The notes: generated from the sequence alone by a model not told the origin. Shown: positions 24,810 through 33,685, counted from the first letter of the stretch. The stretch is 34,165 nt of DNA from Nostoc sp. CENA543 (GCF_002896875.1 NZ_CP023283.1:1-34165); one strand, 5' to 3'. Numbers and translations are program-made.

Positions 24810-25130
24810 AAAACAAGCGTCTAAGTGAGGGTCAAAAGAAATGTAACCTTATATAGAGAAGAGAGATAATAAGAAATCTAAAAAATGCACAAAGAAAAGC
24901 AATAAACTGTGTAGTAACTGTGCAGAGAGCGAGAAAAAAACCAACAGTGTGGTAGAGTGACAGCCAGCGAAAATGTGTACAACCTGTGCAAAGACAAAGA
25001 CAACACAAGAGCAGCCAAAAACCCAGTAAGATAGGTTAAAGCCATGCTAGACAAAGGTTTTCGCCAGCAAGAAACCACGCCTTGTATCCGCGCGTGGGGG
25101 CTACCAAAAAGCAATTCCGAGTAGAGCCGC
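24810..25130. repeat. Noncoding region with 11-bp-spaced TGTG repeats
   Basis: No convincing gene is present. AACTGTG occurs at 24905-24911 and 24916-24922 (11 bp apart), and TGTG recurs at 24948, 24974 and 24985, the last two again 11 bp apart. The region lies directly upstream of the second actin-like gene and may be its promoter and centromere. The evidence is only moderate because the motif is short. Confidence 0.4.
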
Positions 25131-25344
25131 CGAGACTATAGTGTACCCACTACACCTTTTTTGCCCTGCGGGTGGCTTACGCCATCTCTCCCTACGGTCG
25201 AGACACAAAAGGCTACGTGGGTGTCTGGGCTAAAACGTGAAGAAAAAATTGCCAGCCTTTGCACCCCGCCTTAAGGGCGGGGTGCAACCCTCACAGATGA
25301 ATCTAGTTGCCGAGTTGAAAGATAATAAGGCTGGCAATTTTTTC
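25131..25344. other. Candidate origin of transfer (oriT) upstream of the relaxase gene
   Basis: This strongly structured segment ends 53 bp before the relaxase start. TATAGTGT (25137-25144) resembles the nick region of MobV plasmids such as pMV158 (TAGTGTG followed by TTA), and the opposite strand reads GTAGTGGGTACAC. An outer exact 18-bp inverted repeat, GAAAAAATTGCCAGCCTT (25242-25259) and AAGGCTGGCAATTTTTTC (25327-25344), encloses a perfect 11-bp-arm hairpin TGCACCCCGCC / GGCGGGGTGCA (25260-25286). Relaxase genes of this family usually sit next to their oriT. The nick position is an inference. Confidence 0.6.
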
Positions 25345-25397
25345 TCGGTTTGGTGACTCGTCTGCGACGCATTATCCTGATTCACTCATGAAGCAGC

Positions 25398-27134
25398 ATG
25401 GCTTACGCAATTGCTCGAATCAAAAAACTCAAGCGCAGCAATTTAGCAGGCAGTGAAGCGCACACAGCTCGTGAACGAGAGACACCCAACGCTGACCGCA
25501 GCAAAAAAAATATCAGATTTATTGGTAGCAACTCATCAACAGAGACATTAGATCAGCTGGTAATCGACAAGATAGGACAACAGCAACGGAAGATTCGCCC
25601 TGATGCAGTGTATGCCGTGGAGATTTTACTCACCGCCAGCCCGGAGTATTTTAGACCAGACTGCCCAACGAAAGCAGGATATTACGAAGCTGACAAAGTA
25701 CGTGCATGGTTATTTGCATCTCAGCAGTGGCTACAGGATAATTACGGCTCACGCATTGTCAGAGCCGAACTGCACTTAGATGAAGCCACACCCCATATTC
25801 ATGCTTACTTTGTCCCCTTAGATGACAATGGACAACTCAGAGCCAAACACTTCTTCGACGGTCGGCAGAAAATGAGAAAGTTCCAAGATTCCTACTCCGC
25901 CGCTACAGAACATCTAGGGTTAGAACGTGGGATTAAAGGCAGTAAAGCCCAACACCAGGACATAAAAGACTTTTACAGCATAGTCAACGCCGGTATAGAA
26001 CCCAACAGCAAACTCAGCCAGTCCCAAATGCAAGCCAAAGCCGCCGACCGGGATAGAGCGCAAACCAGGAAACAGGAACTAGAACGCACAGCCAAAGCCT
26101 TGGCACAAGAGAATGAACGGTTACAACAGCGAATTCAGGAATTAGAAGCCTCAAAAAATCAGTGGTTACAGCAAGCAACCTTACTGCGTGAATTGGCATT
26201 AGAAGATGTGGCATGGCAGTTAGGATTAGACCGCGACCACAGTCAAGCGAATAGATGGAAGGGTCACGGTCACATCATTAATATAGATAAGTCAAAATTC
26301 TACGACTTTGCCCCTGGTCATCAAAAAGGTGGCGGCGGTGCAATTGATTTGGTAATGCACGTCAATGACTGCGATTTCAAAAAAGCGATCTCCTGGTTAC
26401 ATGACCGATTTGGAGAATCGGGGGTAATGAGGGCAGCCATAGCCAAAACTCAGCAGGAAGTAATTGAGATTGCCCAAAAACAACCAAGACCCCAATTTAC
26501 ACCCCCAGCAGCAGATGATAATCAATGGCTCTCAGTACAAAACTACTTAACTAAAAAAAGAGGACTGCCTAATTATTTGGTGTCAGCCCTGAAAGAATCA
26601 GGATTACTGTATGCCGACGAGCGAAAAAATGTTGTGTTTGGGATGCGTACTCTAACTGGGGAAGTCATGGGTGCATTTGTGCGTGGCACAGTGGGAGAAG
26701 ATAACACCTTCATGGGTTATGCCAAAGGGACAAAACGGTCTGAAAGCTGGTTTTATCTCCGGCTGGGTGGAGAAGATAGTGATGAAAACGATGAAATTCA
26801 GAGAGTGATTTTGTGTAAATCTCCCATTGATACCCTGTCAGTGGCGGCACTGGAGATAGAGATACATGACGGAGTACCTCCAGACAGAACCATGTATTTG
26901 GCAGTGGATAGCCCCCAGTCCTTACCGTTAGAGTTTCTCCGAACAATCCAGCGAATTGGAGTGACCTTTGATAATGATGAGTTGGGGAATGAAGCGGCTC
27001 ATGCTGTCAAGGAGTTGCTGCCACAGGCGCAAATAGTTATGCCTGACGAATTTGATTGGAATCAGCAGCTTTTGGCAACACTGGAACGGGAGAGATTGGA
27101 ACAAAAACCACGGTCAAGGGGGTTAAGGCGTTGA
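25398..27134 (+). CDS. MobV-family relaxase fused to a primase-like (DUF3991/TOPRIM) module
   Basis: This is a 578-residue mobilisation protein. Residues 1-190 are a MobV/Pre relaxase: motif I AHTARERETPNAD (21-33) and the metal-binding motif HLDEATPHIH (126-135). MobV enzymes nick one oriT strand and start conjugative transfer. A coiled coil (about 210-265) leads to a primase-like part: a DUF3991-like segment (270-340, FDFAPGH-type FYDFAPGHQKGGGGAIDLV), then a TOPRIM fold (468-545). The TOPRIM position normally holding catalytic Glu (ESPIDAL-type) is Lys474 in ILCKSPIDTL, while the DND pair (525-527) in FDNDELG is kept, so priming may be lost or altered. The fusion would let one protein cut, lead and help prime the transferred strand. 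The oriT-like region lies directly upstream. Confidence 0.9.
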   Translation: MAYAIARIKKLKRSNLAGSEAHTARERETPNADRSKKNIRFIGSNSSTETLDQLVIDKIGQQQRKIRPDAVYAVEILLTASPEYFRPDCPTKAGYYEADKVRAWLFASQQWLQDNYGSRIVRAELHLDEATPHIHAYFVPLDDNGQLRAKHFFDGRQKMRKFQDSYSAATEHLGLERGIKGSKAQHQDIKDFYSIVNAGIEPNSKLSQSQMQAKAADRDRAQTRKQELERTAKALAQENERLQQRIQELEASKNQWLQQATLLRELALEDVAWQLGLDRDHSQANRWKGHGHIINIDKSKFYDFAPGHQKGGGGAIDLVMHVNDCDFKKAISWLHDRFGESGVMRAAIAKTQQEVIEIAQKQPRPQFTPPAADDNQWLSVQNYLTKKRGLPNYLVSALKESGLLYADERKNVVFGMRTLTGEVMGAFVRGTVGEDNTFMGYAKGTKRSESWFYLRLGGEDSDENDEIQRVILCKSPIDTLSVAALEIEIHDGVPPDRTMYLAVDSPQSLPLEFLRTIQRIGVTFDNDELGNEAAHAVKELLPQAQIVMPDEFDWNQQLLATLERERLEQKPRSRGLRR

Positions 27135-27153
27135 TATCATTCAGCAGCCGGAC

Positions 27154-27277
27154 GAACTCTTGACCGCTTCGCTCGAATAAGCGGTGGCTCTTACGGGCAT
27201 GGAGATGTTGGTGAGGCTAATTAGATCCGCAAGCCCGCAAGAGCCACTCCGCTTCGCCGCTTATTCGCCAAGAGTTC
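27154..27277. repeat. Long imperfect hairpin downstream of the relaxase gene
   Basis: Three blocks pair in nested order: GAACTCTTG (27154) with CAAGAGTTC (27269-27277), GAATAAGCG (27175) with CGCTTATTC (27258-27266), and GTGGCTCTT (27184) with AAGAGCCAC (27239-27247); GGGC/GCCC extend the inner end. Arms are about 45 nt with a loop of about 35 nt. It starts 20 bp after the relaxase stop. It could be a terminator-like structure, a single-strand origin or a MITE-like remnant. Confidence 0.7.
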
Positions 27278-27376
27278 TTCAACTCTCACTTAGACCCTGT
27301 TAAAATAACTTCACCTCAAAAAATTCAATTTTTCGCCCCAAATGCCGTGTAAAAACGGCTGAAAAGAGAAATGGGC

Positions 27377-27405
27377 AAAATAACCGTAGTAGGTACGGTT
27401 ATTTT
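27377..27405. terminator. Bidirectional terminator-like hairpin
   Basis: AAAATAACCGTA (27377-27388) and TACGGTTATTTT (27394-27405) form a perfect 12-bp stem with a 5-nt loop and A/T runs on both sides, as in bidirectional rho-independent terminators. It lies between the relaxase gene and the phased repeats. Confidence 0.65.
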
Positions 27406-27452
27406 ATTATTTAACCGAAGAATTGTTGATGAGAAAAAATAGTGATTCCCTG

Positions 27453-27581
27453 TGCTTAGTCTAGGCATAGTCCCGGCATAGTGTAGGCATAGTTTGGGGA
27501 AATCATAAATAGAAACTACTGAAACCCAAGGCTTAGTCTAGGCATAGTCTGGAATTAGTCTAAGCATAGTGTAGGCATAGT
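27453..27581 (-). repeat. 11-bp-phased repeat array, GGCATAGT type
   Basis: GGCATAGT (or a close variant) occurs at 27453 (TGCTTAGT), 27464, 27475 and 27486, and again at 27530 (GGCTTAGT), 27541, 27552 (degenerate), 27563 (AGCATAGT) and 27574. Every step within a cluster is exactly 11 bp, and the two clusters are 44 bp (4 x 11) apart, so all units keep one phase. On the minus strand the core is ACTATGCC. This fits protein-binding iterons or a centromere. Confidence 0.85.
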
Positions 27582-27849
27582 CTAGAGAAATAGTAGTTTG
27601 GTATACAAATTATTGATTGAAAGTTCACTAATCGCATAGATTTAGTGGAGATTATAACTAAGCCCCGTTGAGGTGTGGTGACTTTTGTAGTGTTTATGTA
27701 GTTGAGTGGTAGTATTTTTTGACAACTCTGCTCGTCAAATCAATTTTGATTCAAAAAACTTGTTTCAAAATTTAGGCGTACTGTGCGAAAGTTTTAGTCA
27801 GAAATTTTTGGAGTAGAAATTAGGGTTATGAATTAGGTTTTTGGGGTCA

Positions 27850-28066
27850 AAATCCTTATATTTACCTTTGGTTTACCTTGTAAATGCCATTGAAATGCCA
27901 TAGATTTACCTTATTTTTGGCAGAATAACCAAATTTTTCAAAAAATCAATTTCAGGCAGCAGTAAATCCTTATTTCTGCCATTGGTATGCCATTAAAATG
28001 CCATTGGTTTACCTTATTTTTGCCTTTTTTAGAAAATCCTTGTAAATACCTTAAAAATGCCTTTGA
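27850..28066 (+). repeat. 11-bp-phased repeat array, WWTRCCWTNNN type
   Basis: Fifteen clear 11-bp units share CC at positions 5-6 and T at 8. Block A is 27850-27915 (6 units such as TTTACCTTTGG and AATGCCATTGA, with a degenerate seventh to 27926), block B is 27964-28029 (6 units) and block C is 28034-28066 (3 units). Blocks A and B both open with AAATCCTTATW. The core ATGCC is shared with the opposite-facing array at 27453. The surroundings (27582-28138) are very AT-rich and have no gene. Confidence 0.85.
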
Positions 28067-28159
28067 GGTTAAATAATGTTTAGGATGCGAAGTTTTTTTA
28101 AAGCTCTGATAAAATTCAGTAGCGAAAAATTTTAGTCGATGATGAGTCAGGGGCGATGT

Positions 28160-28486
28160 ATGCAAGCAAAAAGTGAAGTCATACTAAAATTTAGCGGTTC
28201 ACTACCTGAAGCTAAACCAGCAGCGAATAAAAAAGTGGAAGTCTCACTGACTGACCAGAATGGTGTAGTCTTCACCGCTTTGATTAATGCAAAAAGCTGG
28301 CGCAAGGCAGAAACAAATACGTCAGAGTTTGCAGACTGGGCTGGAGCTATATCTGGTAAGCTTGGTCAACCAACAGAGAATGGTTTTGAGGTAATTGATG
28401 CTGGGCTTCAGATATTTGAAAAAAAAGCGAAAGAGCCTAAACCAGATGCAGAGGTGGCCGTAGCTGAAGCTGGTGCAGCTTCTTAG
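28160..28486 (+). CDS. Small conserved cyanobacterial protein (resembles the family annotated FinO-like)
   Basis: This is a 108-residue protein read from ATG 28160, which follows AGGGGCG at a suitable distance; ATG 28139 is an alternative. The core SEVILKFSG, then ALINAKSWRKAETN, FADWAGAISGKLG and GFEVIDAGLQIFEKKAK resembles small Nostoc proteins often annotated as fertility-inhibition FinO-like. I recall this pattern and have not searched it; a true FinO RNA-chaperone function is not shown by the sequence. The C-terminal tail is Ala/Glu-rich and flexible. It lies directly downstream of the 11-bp arrays and upstream of a hairpin, so the arrays may control it or its product may act on them. 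Confidence 0.7.
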   Translation: MQAKSEVILKFSGSLPEAKPAANKKVEVSLTDQNGVVFTALINAKSWRKAETNTSEFADWAGAISGKLGQPTENGFEVIDAGLQIFEKKAKEPKPDAEVAVAEAGAAS

Positions 28487-28514
28487 ATTTGTAGACAGCA
28501 TTTAACAACCAAAT

Positions 28515-28550
28515 TTCTACCTCTGCAATGAGATGTTTGTAGAGGTAGAA
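28515..28550 (+). terminator. Hairpin terminator after the small gene
   Basis: TTCTACCTCT (28515-28524) and AGAGGTAGAA (28541-28550) are exact inverted repeats with a 16-nt loop, followed by GCACTTTTAA. It lies 29 bp after the 28486 stop and probably ends that transcript; the T run is modest. Confidence 0.55.
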
Positions 28551-28701
28551 GCACTTTTAATTGCCGATTCCAATGTTTTCTAAAAAAAGGAATCCTCAGC
28601 AATTAAGCATTCTCGATTGTCAATTACGTAATAATCGGTTAAAAAGATATTAAGCAAGTAATAATCTACACCATAAGGCTCTCAGGAGAAAGACTGACAC
28701 A

Positions 28702-29695
28702 ATGTTAGTATCGCCAAACTTTGGATTTCTAGAAATCCATGACCCGCAATTGGTGCGACTGGGAGCTTTAGCAGAAAGATATTTTACTGATGACCCTAAC
28801 ACCTGCCTCATCAAACTGCGTCAGTTTGGTGAACTCCTAGCGCAACTGATAGCCGCGCAGGTGGGAATGTACGATCATGAAGCACGGCAAATCGATTTAA
28901 TGCGCCGTCTGCGGGATAAAGGCATCCTCAAAGGCAAAATATATGATTTATTTGATCAATTACGTCTAGCTGGCAATGATGCCACACACGCATTAGCAGA
29001 TGACCATAGAACAGCTCTTAGTAACCTGAAATATGCCCGTCAGCTAGGAATATGGTTTCATCGAGTTAATACCAAAAATCCCGATTTTAACCCTGGCCCT
29101 TTTATTCCACCTCAAGACCCAGCCAGAGAAACCCAAGCACTCAAACAAGAATTAGCACAGTTGCGGACTGAGTTAGAAGCCAGTCGCACCGCCGCAGAAC
29201 TCGCACAAATTGCCGCCGAACAGGAAGCACAGCGTCGTATCTCTGCCCAAGAACTAGCTAAAGAAGCAGAAGCACAAAAACAAACAGCTTTAGATCACCT
29301 TGCGGCAATTCAAGCTATAGCCCAAACTCAATCAGTACAAACAATTCAAGAAACCATCCAGCGATCGCAACAAGCCGGGGATAATATTGACCTGGATGAA
29401 CGGGAAACCCGCCGCCTCATCGATGCTCAACTACGGGCAGCTGGTTGGGAGGTAGACTCAGAACAGCTTACTTATAGTAATGGTATTCGTCCCCAAAAAG
29501 GGAAGAATTTGGCGATCGCCGAATGGCCCACAAACGACGGACGCGCTGATTATGTTTTCTTTGTCGGACTCCAGGTAATGGCTGTAGTTGAAGCCAAACG
29601 CAAAAGAACAGATGTTTATGCTGCCATTGACCAAGCCAAGCGTTACAGTCGCGGCTACAAAATTCAAGGTAATGAAATCCTGCCCGGTGGCCCCT
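28702..29695 (+). pseudogene. hsdR: hsdR, 5' part: type I restriction subunit broken by an insertion sequence
   Basis: This is the N-terminal third of HsdR, the DNA-translocating endonuclease of the type I system. It opens with a DUF4145-type helical domain (about 10-125), then a coiled coil (about 145-225), and then the HsdR nuclease domain beginning DERETRRLIDAQLRAAGWEV. The PD-(D/E)XK residues lie in GRADYVFF (Asp) and VVEAKRKR (Glu, Lys). AGGAGA precedes ATG 28702. At codon 332 the frame enters the insertion sequence and stops at 29728-29730. Deleting 29696-31063 (the IS plus one target copy) rejoins the frame with the 3' part (31064-33402) as PGGPWGEYQV and restores 1,110 residues. As it stands, no full restriction subunit can be made. 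Confidence 0.92.
29685..29695. repeat. Target-site duplication, left copy (11 bp)
   Basis: CGGTGGCCCCT directly precedes the left end of the IS and is repeated at 31053-31063. Length 11 is within the range known for IS4-type elements. Confidence 0.9.
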
Positions 29696-31052
29696 CTTTC
29701 AAGGGTAGGGGTTTAAAAATCAGGCAGTAGAGAGAGTGATTTTCAAGACATGAAGTTGTGGAGTCAAGTTAGGCCAAGGCTGAGGGAAAAAGCTACCGAT
29801 AGGTAATGGCTCTCGATTGAGAACAGCAGCCTTAATGACTAAAAATCCACGGCGAAAACAACTCAAGCAACGATGGACAACACTATGTTTGAAATTGCGT
29901 CGAGCAACATGAGTGGGTGGGAGCTCATCTAGACTACTAATGGGTAGATTGGCATCAACTTCTCCACCAACGCTAACTTGCCACAGAGTAGCAACAGCCA
30001 TCGCTAACCAATGTCTCTCGGCGCGTTTGGGGTGAGTAATCTTGGTACGATGCCAACAAAAACCGCCGCGTTTACCATCTTTAAACAGACACTCAATCCA
30101 ACAGCGCATGGTATACCAGCAAGCATCCGCAATTTCCGGTGGTAAATCGGTGAGAATTAACCAAGGGTCAGCATAACCCTCGTCATGACGAGCTAACAAA
30201 GTACATTTGACAGAGTTAGTTTTGAAACAAGTAACTAAACCAGAGAACGACTGACCAACTTCTGTGACAAGAGTATTTATGGGTTGCCAAGATTCCATTC
30301 CTTGTGGTTTGAACTGTCCAATTTGGTTAATTCGCATAAATGGATGCCAACCGAGGGATTGAATTTGTTGATATAGCCAGTCAGCATAAAGTCCACGGTC
30401 TGTTGTCACTATGACAAACCAATCAGCTGGTATAGTCTCACTGATGTCGTTAAAGAGTTTTTGCCAGTGTGGTTTCCAACTTCCTGGTTTAGTTGCCTCC
30501 ACTATTTTCCAAGCAATCGGGATTCCGCAACCTCGATAAACAACACTAATCGCTAACACTGTAAATCTATCACTCAATGTTGTGGCATCCGCAGCTAATG
30601 CTAGACGTTTTTCCGATTCTGGCCACAAGCTCAGAATCCATAACAACAATGGTCTAAAACACAATGTTACATCTAGTGTTGCCCGTCCTGTTTTTGCTTT
30701 TGTTTTATCTTCCCCGTCTCTTAACCATTCTCTAAGTTGCTGACGTACTGTATTTTCTTTTTTCCCCAATAGCTCTGCTAAAAATACTGACACTGTTGTC
30801 AGTCCACACGATTGGGTCATCACTATCCCAAAACTCCACATTGCTAGTATCACTGCTTGCGACTTGGATAGATGGGGCATCTTTTCTATGACTTTTCTAG
30901 TCCATTGCCTTAATTCTTCACTTTTTCCTAAAAGCATTCTCCCCACACCCCCAATTCTTCGCCTTATCTGACTTGCGGATTTTTGCGAGCTGATAACCGT
31001 AGTTTATTTTACTGGCTAAACTGCCACTTTCTTAAACCCCTACCCTTGAAAG
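29696..31052 (-). mobile_element. IS4-family insertion sequence, 1,357 bp, inserted in hsdR
   Basis: The ends are inverted repeats: left CTTTCAAGGGTAGGGGTTTAA (29696 onward) and right, read inward, the same 21 bases, with further partial matching (GGCAG) beyond. The element is bounded by the 11-bp direct repeat CGGTGGCCCCT and contains a single minus-strand transposase gene with intact frame. Removal of the element restores hsdR precisely, so the insertion is recent and the ends are exact. Confidence 0.93.
29720..30946 (-). CDS. IS4-family DDE transposase
   Basis: This is a 408-residue transposase (GTG 30946; ATG 30937 is an alternative start). The DDE residues lie in LAADATTLSDRF (first Asp), VIVTTDRGLYAD (second Asp) and the IS4-type YREK signature YTMRCWIECLFKDGK, where Y, R, E and K are spaced 2, 3 and 6 residues apart exactly as the family requires. 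The frame is complete and reads opposite to hsdR. It catalyses cut-and-paste movement of the element through its inverted repeats. It belongs to the IS4 superfamily; the subgroup is not determined here. Confidence 0.92.
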   Translation of the reverse strand: MGRMLLGKSEELRQWTRKVIEKMPHLSKSQAVILAMWSFGIVMTQSCGLTTVSVFLAELLGKKENTVRQQLREWLRDGEDKTKAKTGRATLDVTLCFRPLLLWILSLWPESEKRLALAADATTLSDRFTVLAISVVYRGCGIPIAWKIVEATKPGSWKPHWQKLFNDISETIPADWFVIVTTDRGLYADWLYQQIQSLGWHPFMRINQIGQFKPQGMESWQPINTLVTEVGQSFSGLVTCFKTNSVKCTLLARHDEGYADPWLILTDLPPEIADACWYTMRCWIECLFKDGKRGGFCWHRTKITHPKRAERHWLAMAVATLWQVSVGGEVDANLPISSLDELPPTHVARRNFKHSVVHRCLSCFRRGFLVIKAAVLNREPLPIGSFFPQPWPNLTPQLHVLKITLSTA

Positions 31053-31063
31053 CGGTGGCCCCT
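31053..31063. repeat. Target-site duplication, right copy (11 bp)
   Basis: CGGTGGCCCCT directly follows the right end of the IS and equals the copy at 29685-29695. Confidence 0.9.
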
Positions 31064-33402
31064 GGGGTGAATATCAAGTTCCCTTCGTCTTCGCCACCAA
31101 CGGACGGGAATTTTTACGACAGTTGCAAACCAAAAGCGGTATATGGTTCTGTGATGTCCGCCGTCCTGAAAATATCCGTCGTCCTCTCACCACTTGGTAC
31201 CAACCAGAAGCCTTCATTGATGCCCTTAACCAAGACGTTGATAAAGCACATCAACTACTGGCTGAAGAAGGTTTTAACTATAACCTGCAACTGCGAGATT
31301 ACCAAATAAAAGCCATTCAAACAGTTGAAGCCAGATTAGCCCAAGGTGCAAGGGAACTGTTATTGGCAATGGCAACGGGGACAGGTAAAACTAAAACCTG
31401 CCTTATCCTGGTTTATCGTCTCCTTAAAACCAAACGTTTTCGCCGTGTTCTGTTTCTGGTAGACCGCACAGCATTAGGAGAACAAACAGGTAATGTTTTT
31501 AAAGAAACACGAGTAGAAAATCTGCAAACTTTTGCTGATATCTTTGATATCAAAGAATTAGGTGAAGCAATACTAGATAGAGATACTAAAGTTCACATTG
31601 ACACAGTGCAAGCATTTGTCAAACGTATTCTGTATCCAGGTGATAACACAAATATTCCCACGGCTGACCAGTATGATTGCATTGTTGTGGATGAATGCCA
31701 CAGAGGATATTTACTAGATAGAGAATTAAGCGATACAGAACTTACCTTCCGCGACTTTAACGATTACATTTCCAAATATCGCCGTGTTCTCGACCATTTT
31801 GATGCAGTAAAAATTGGACTAACCGCCACTCCAGCACTGCATACTACTCAAATATTTGGTCAACCTGTTTACCAATATACTTACAAAGAAGCGGTCATTG
31901 ACGGCTACCTTATCGACTGTGAACCCCCCATCCGCATAGTTACAGCCCTTAGTGAAGATGGCATGATGTGGCAACCAGGGGAAGAAATGGAATATTTTGA
32001 CACCATCACAGGCACAATTAATTTAGTTCATGCCCCGGATGAAGTCAAACTTGAGGTAGAACAGTTTAACCGCCAAGTTATTACCGAGGAATTTAATCGA
32101 GTCATCTGTGAATTTTTAGCAGCAAATATTGACCCATCACTGCCAGGTAAAACTTTAATATTTTGTGTGAAAGATGATCATGCTGATATTGTTGTTAACT
32201 TATTAAAACAAGCATTGATTGCCCAGTATGGCAGTGTAGAAGATGATGCAGTTATCAAAATTACTGGCAAGGCTGATAAACCATTACAATTAATCCGTCG
32301 CTTTAAAAACGAAGCTAATCCTAAAATTGCTGTCACAGTAGATTTATTAACCACTGGCATTGATGTCCCAGAAATCTGCAACTTAGTATTTATTCGGCGG
32401 GTGAACTCGCGCATCCTTTACGAACAAATGTTAGGACGGGCAACCCGACGCTGTGATGAGATTAAAAAAGAAGTTTTCTACATCTATGATGCTGTGAATT
32501 TATATGCAGCCCTGTCTCCTCTCTCCACGATGAAACCAGTGGCGGTTAATCCCAAGATTTCGTTTACCCAACTGGTGGAAGAATTGGGAACAGTCAATGA
32601 CAGCACTGCTGCGGCTACCATTGTTGACCAACTTCTAGCCAAACTGCAACGCCAGCAGAGGAAGTTAGGGGATACCAACCGGGAGAATATTGAAGCCGCA
32701 GCCGGAATGGCGATCGCAGAAATGATTAACCACCTGCGCCAAAGTGACCCCCAACAACTCAAGGAATGGTTTAAGCAACGGGCGGCGATCGCACAAATGT
32801 TAGATGCTAGAGATGGTGGTAGACAACCGATACTAATTTCTCGTCATGCTGATGAACTGCGACGGGTAGAAAGGGGTTATGGTAATGCCCAAAAACCTGA
32901 AGATTATTTAGATAGTTTTGGGGCATATTTACGGGAGAACATTAATAAGATTCCAGCTTTGATAGTTGTAACTACCCGTCCCCGTGAATTGACTAGGGCG
33001 CAGTTGAAGGAATTACGGTTGATGCTTGACCAAGCTGGATATTCAGAAAAAACATTGCAGGTAGCATGGCGGGAAATGACTAATGCTGATATTGCAGCTT
33101 CGATAATTGGATTTATCCGCCAAGCCACATTAGGGGATGCTTTAGTTCCTTATGAAGAAAGGGTGGACAAGGCAATGAAGAAAATTCTAGCTTCTCAAAA
33201 TTGGACACCACCCCAACGCAAATGGTTAGAACGCATTGGTAAGCAATTGAAGGTAGAAACTATTGTGGATAGGGAAGCACTAGACCAAGGTGAATTTAAA
33301 ACTCAAGGCGGTGGATTTGTCAGATTAAATAAAGCTTTTAATGGACGTTTAGAAGATATTTTGGTGCAGATTAATGAAGCACTATGGCAAGATGTGGGCT
33401 AA
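31064..33402 (+). pseudogene. hsdR: hsdR, 3' part: type I restriction subunit, helicase/translocase portion
   Basis: This carries the rest of HsdR after the IS. It begins within the nuclease domain (GEYQVPFVFATNGREF) and continues into the superfamily-2 motor: Walker A ATGTGKTKT, DECHRGY (motif II), GLTATPAL (motif III), and the motif VI region GRATRRCDEI. The C-terminal HsdR domain follows and ends at 33402. The frame is open throughout, so only the IS interrupts the gene. An internal TTG at 31123 could allow an amino-truncated helicase lacking its nuclease half, but that is speculative. The fragment and hsdM lie 1.2 kb apart across the sequence junction, in the same orientation. Confidence 0.92.
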
Positions 33403-33412
33403 TTTATTCTAA

Positions 33413-33685
33413 TTAAATTTCGTTTTGAATTAATGATGTATTTATAATCATCCGATTCACCAAACTCAGATAATCGTCTAATTCTTCATATCCGTCTAAT
33501 TCGGTTTCTTCTTCGGAAGTCAGAGCCGATTCTTTTTGTTTAATTAATAAAGCTTCAATTCGTCCTTGGACTAAGCTGGATGCACGAAATATTGGCACGC
33601 CTTTTACTAACTCGATGCGAACAGCACCATCTAAGGGTAGACTATTAGGCAAGTGTGACAATTTCAGAGGTAAATTGATTGTCAT
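33413..33685 (-). CDS. Small antitoxin-like protein downstream of Uma2
   Basis: This is a 90-residue protein encoded 19 nt after the Uma2 stop and read in the same direction, so the two form an operon. It begins MTINLPLKLSHLPNSLPLDG and contains RIELVKGVPIFRASSLVQGR, then an acidic helical segment (EEETELDGYEELDDYL) and a hydrophobic end. Such small proteins with an acidic middle are common in cyanobacteria, and some are annotated as antitoxin-like, but no toxin is identified beside it. The assignment is tentative. Confidence 0.62.
   Translation of the reverse strand: MTINLPLKLSHLPNSLPLDGAVRIELVKGVPIFRASSLVQGRIEALLIKQKESALTSEEETELDGYEELDDYLSLVNRMIINTSLIQNEI

Noticed and set aside
24878-25114. 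Minus-strand 78-residue frame rich in Leu, Ser and Phe
   Set aside because: No recognisable family and located in a repeat-rich upstream region; composition fits chance translation of noncoding DNA.
27453-28066. CRISPR array
   Set aside because: The units are 11 bp and nearly back to back, with no 30-40-bp unique spacers and no cas genes nearby.
29690-31070. Frameshift or sequencing error splitting hsdR
   Set aside because: The split is fully explained by an IS with exact inverted ends and an 11-bp duplication; removal restores the frame.
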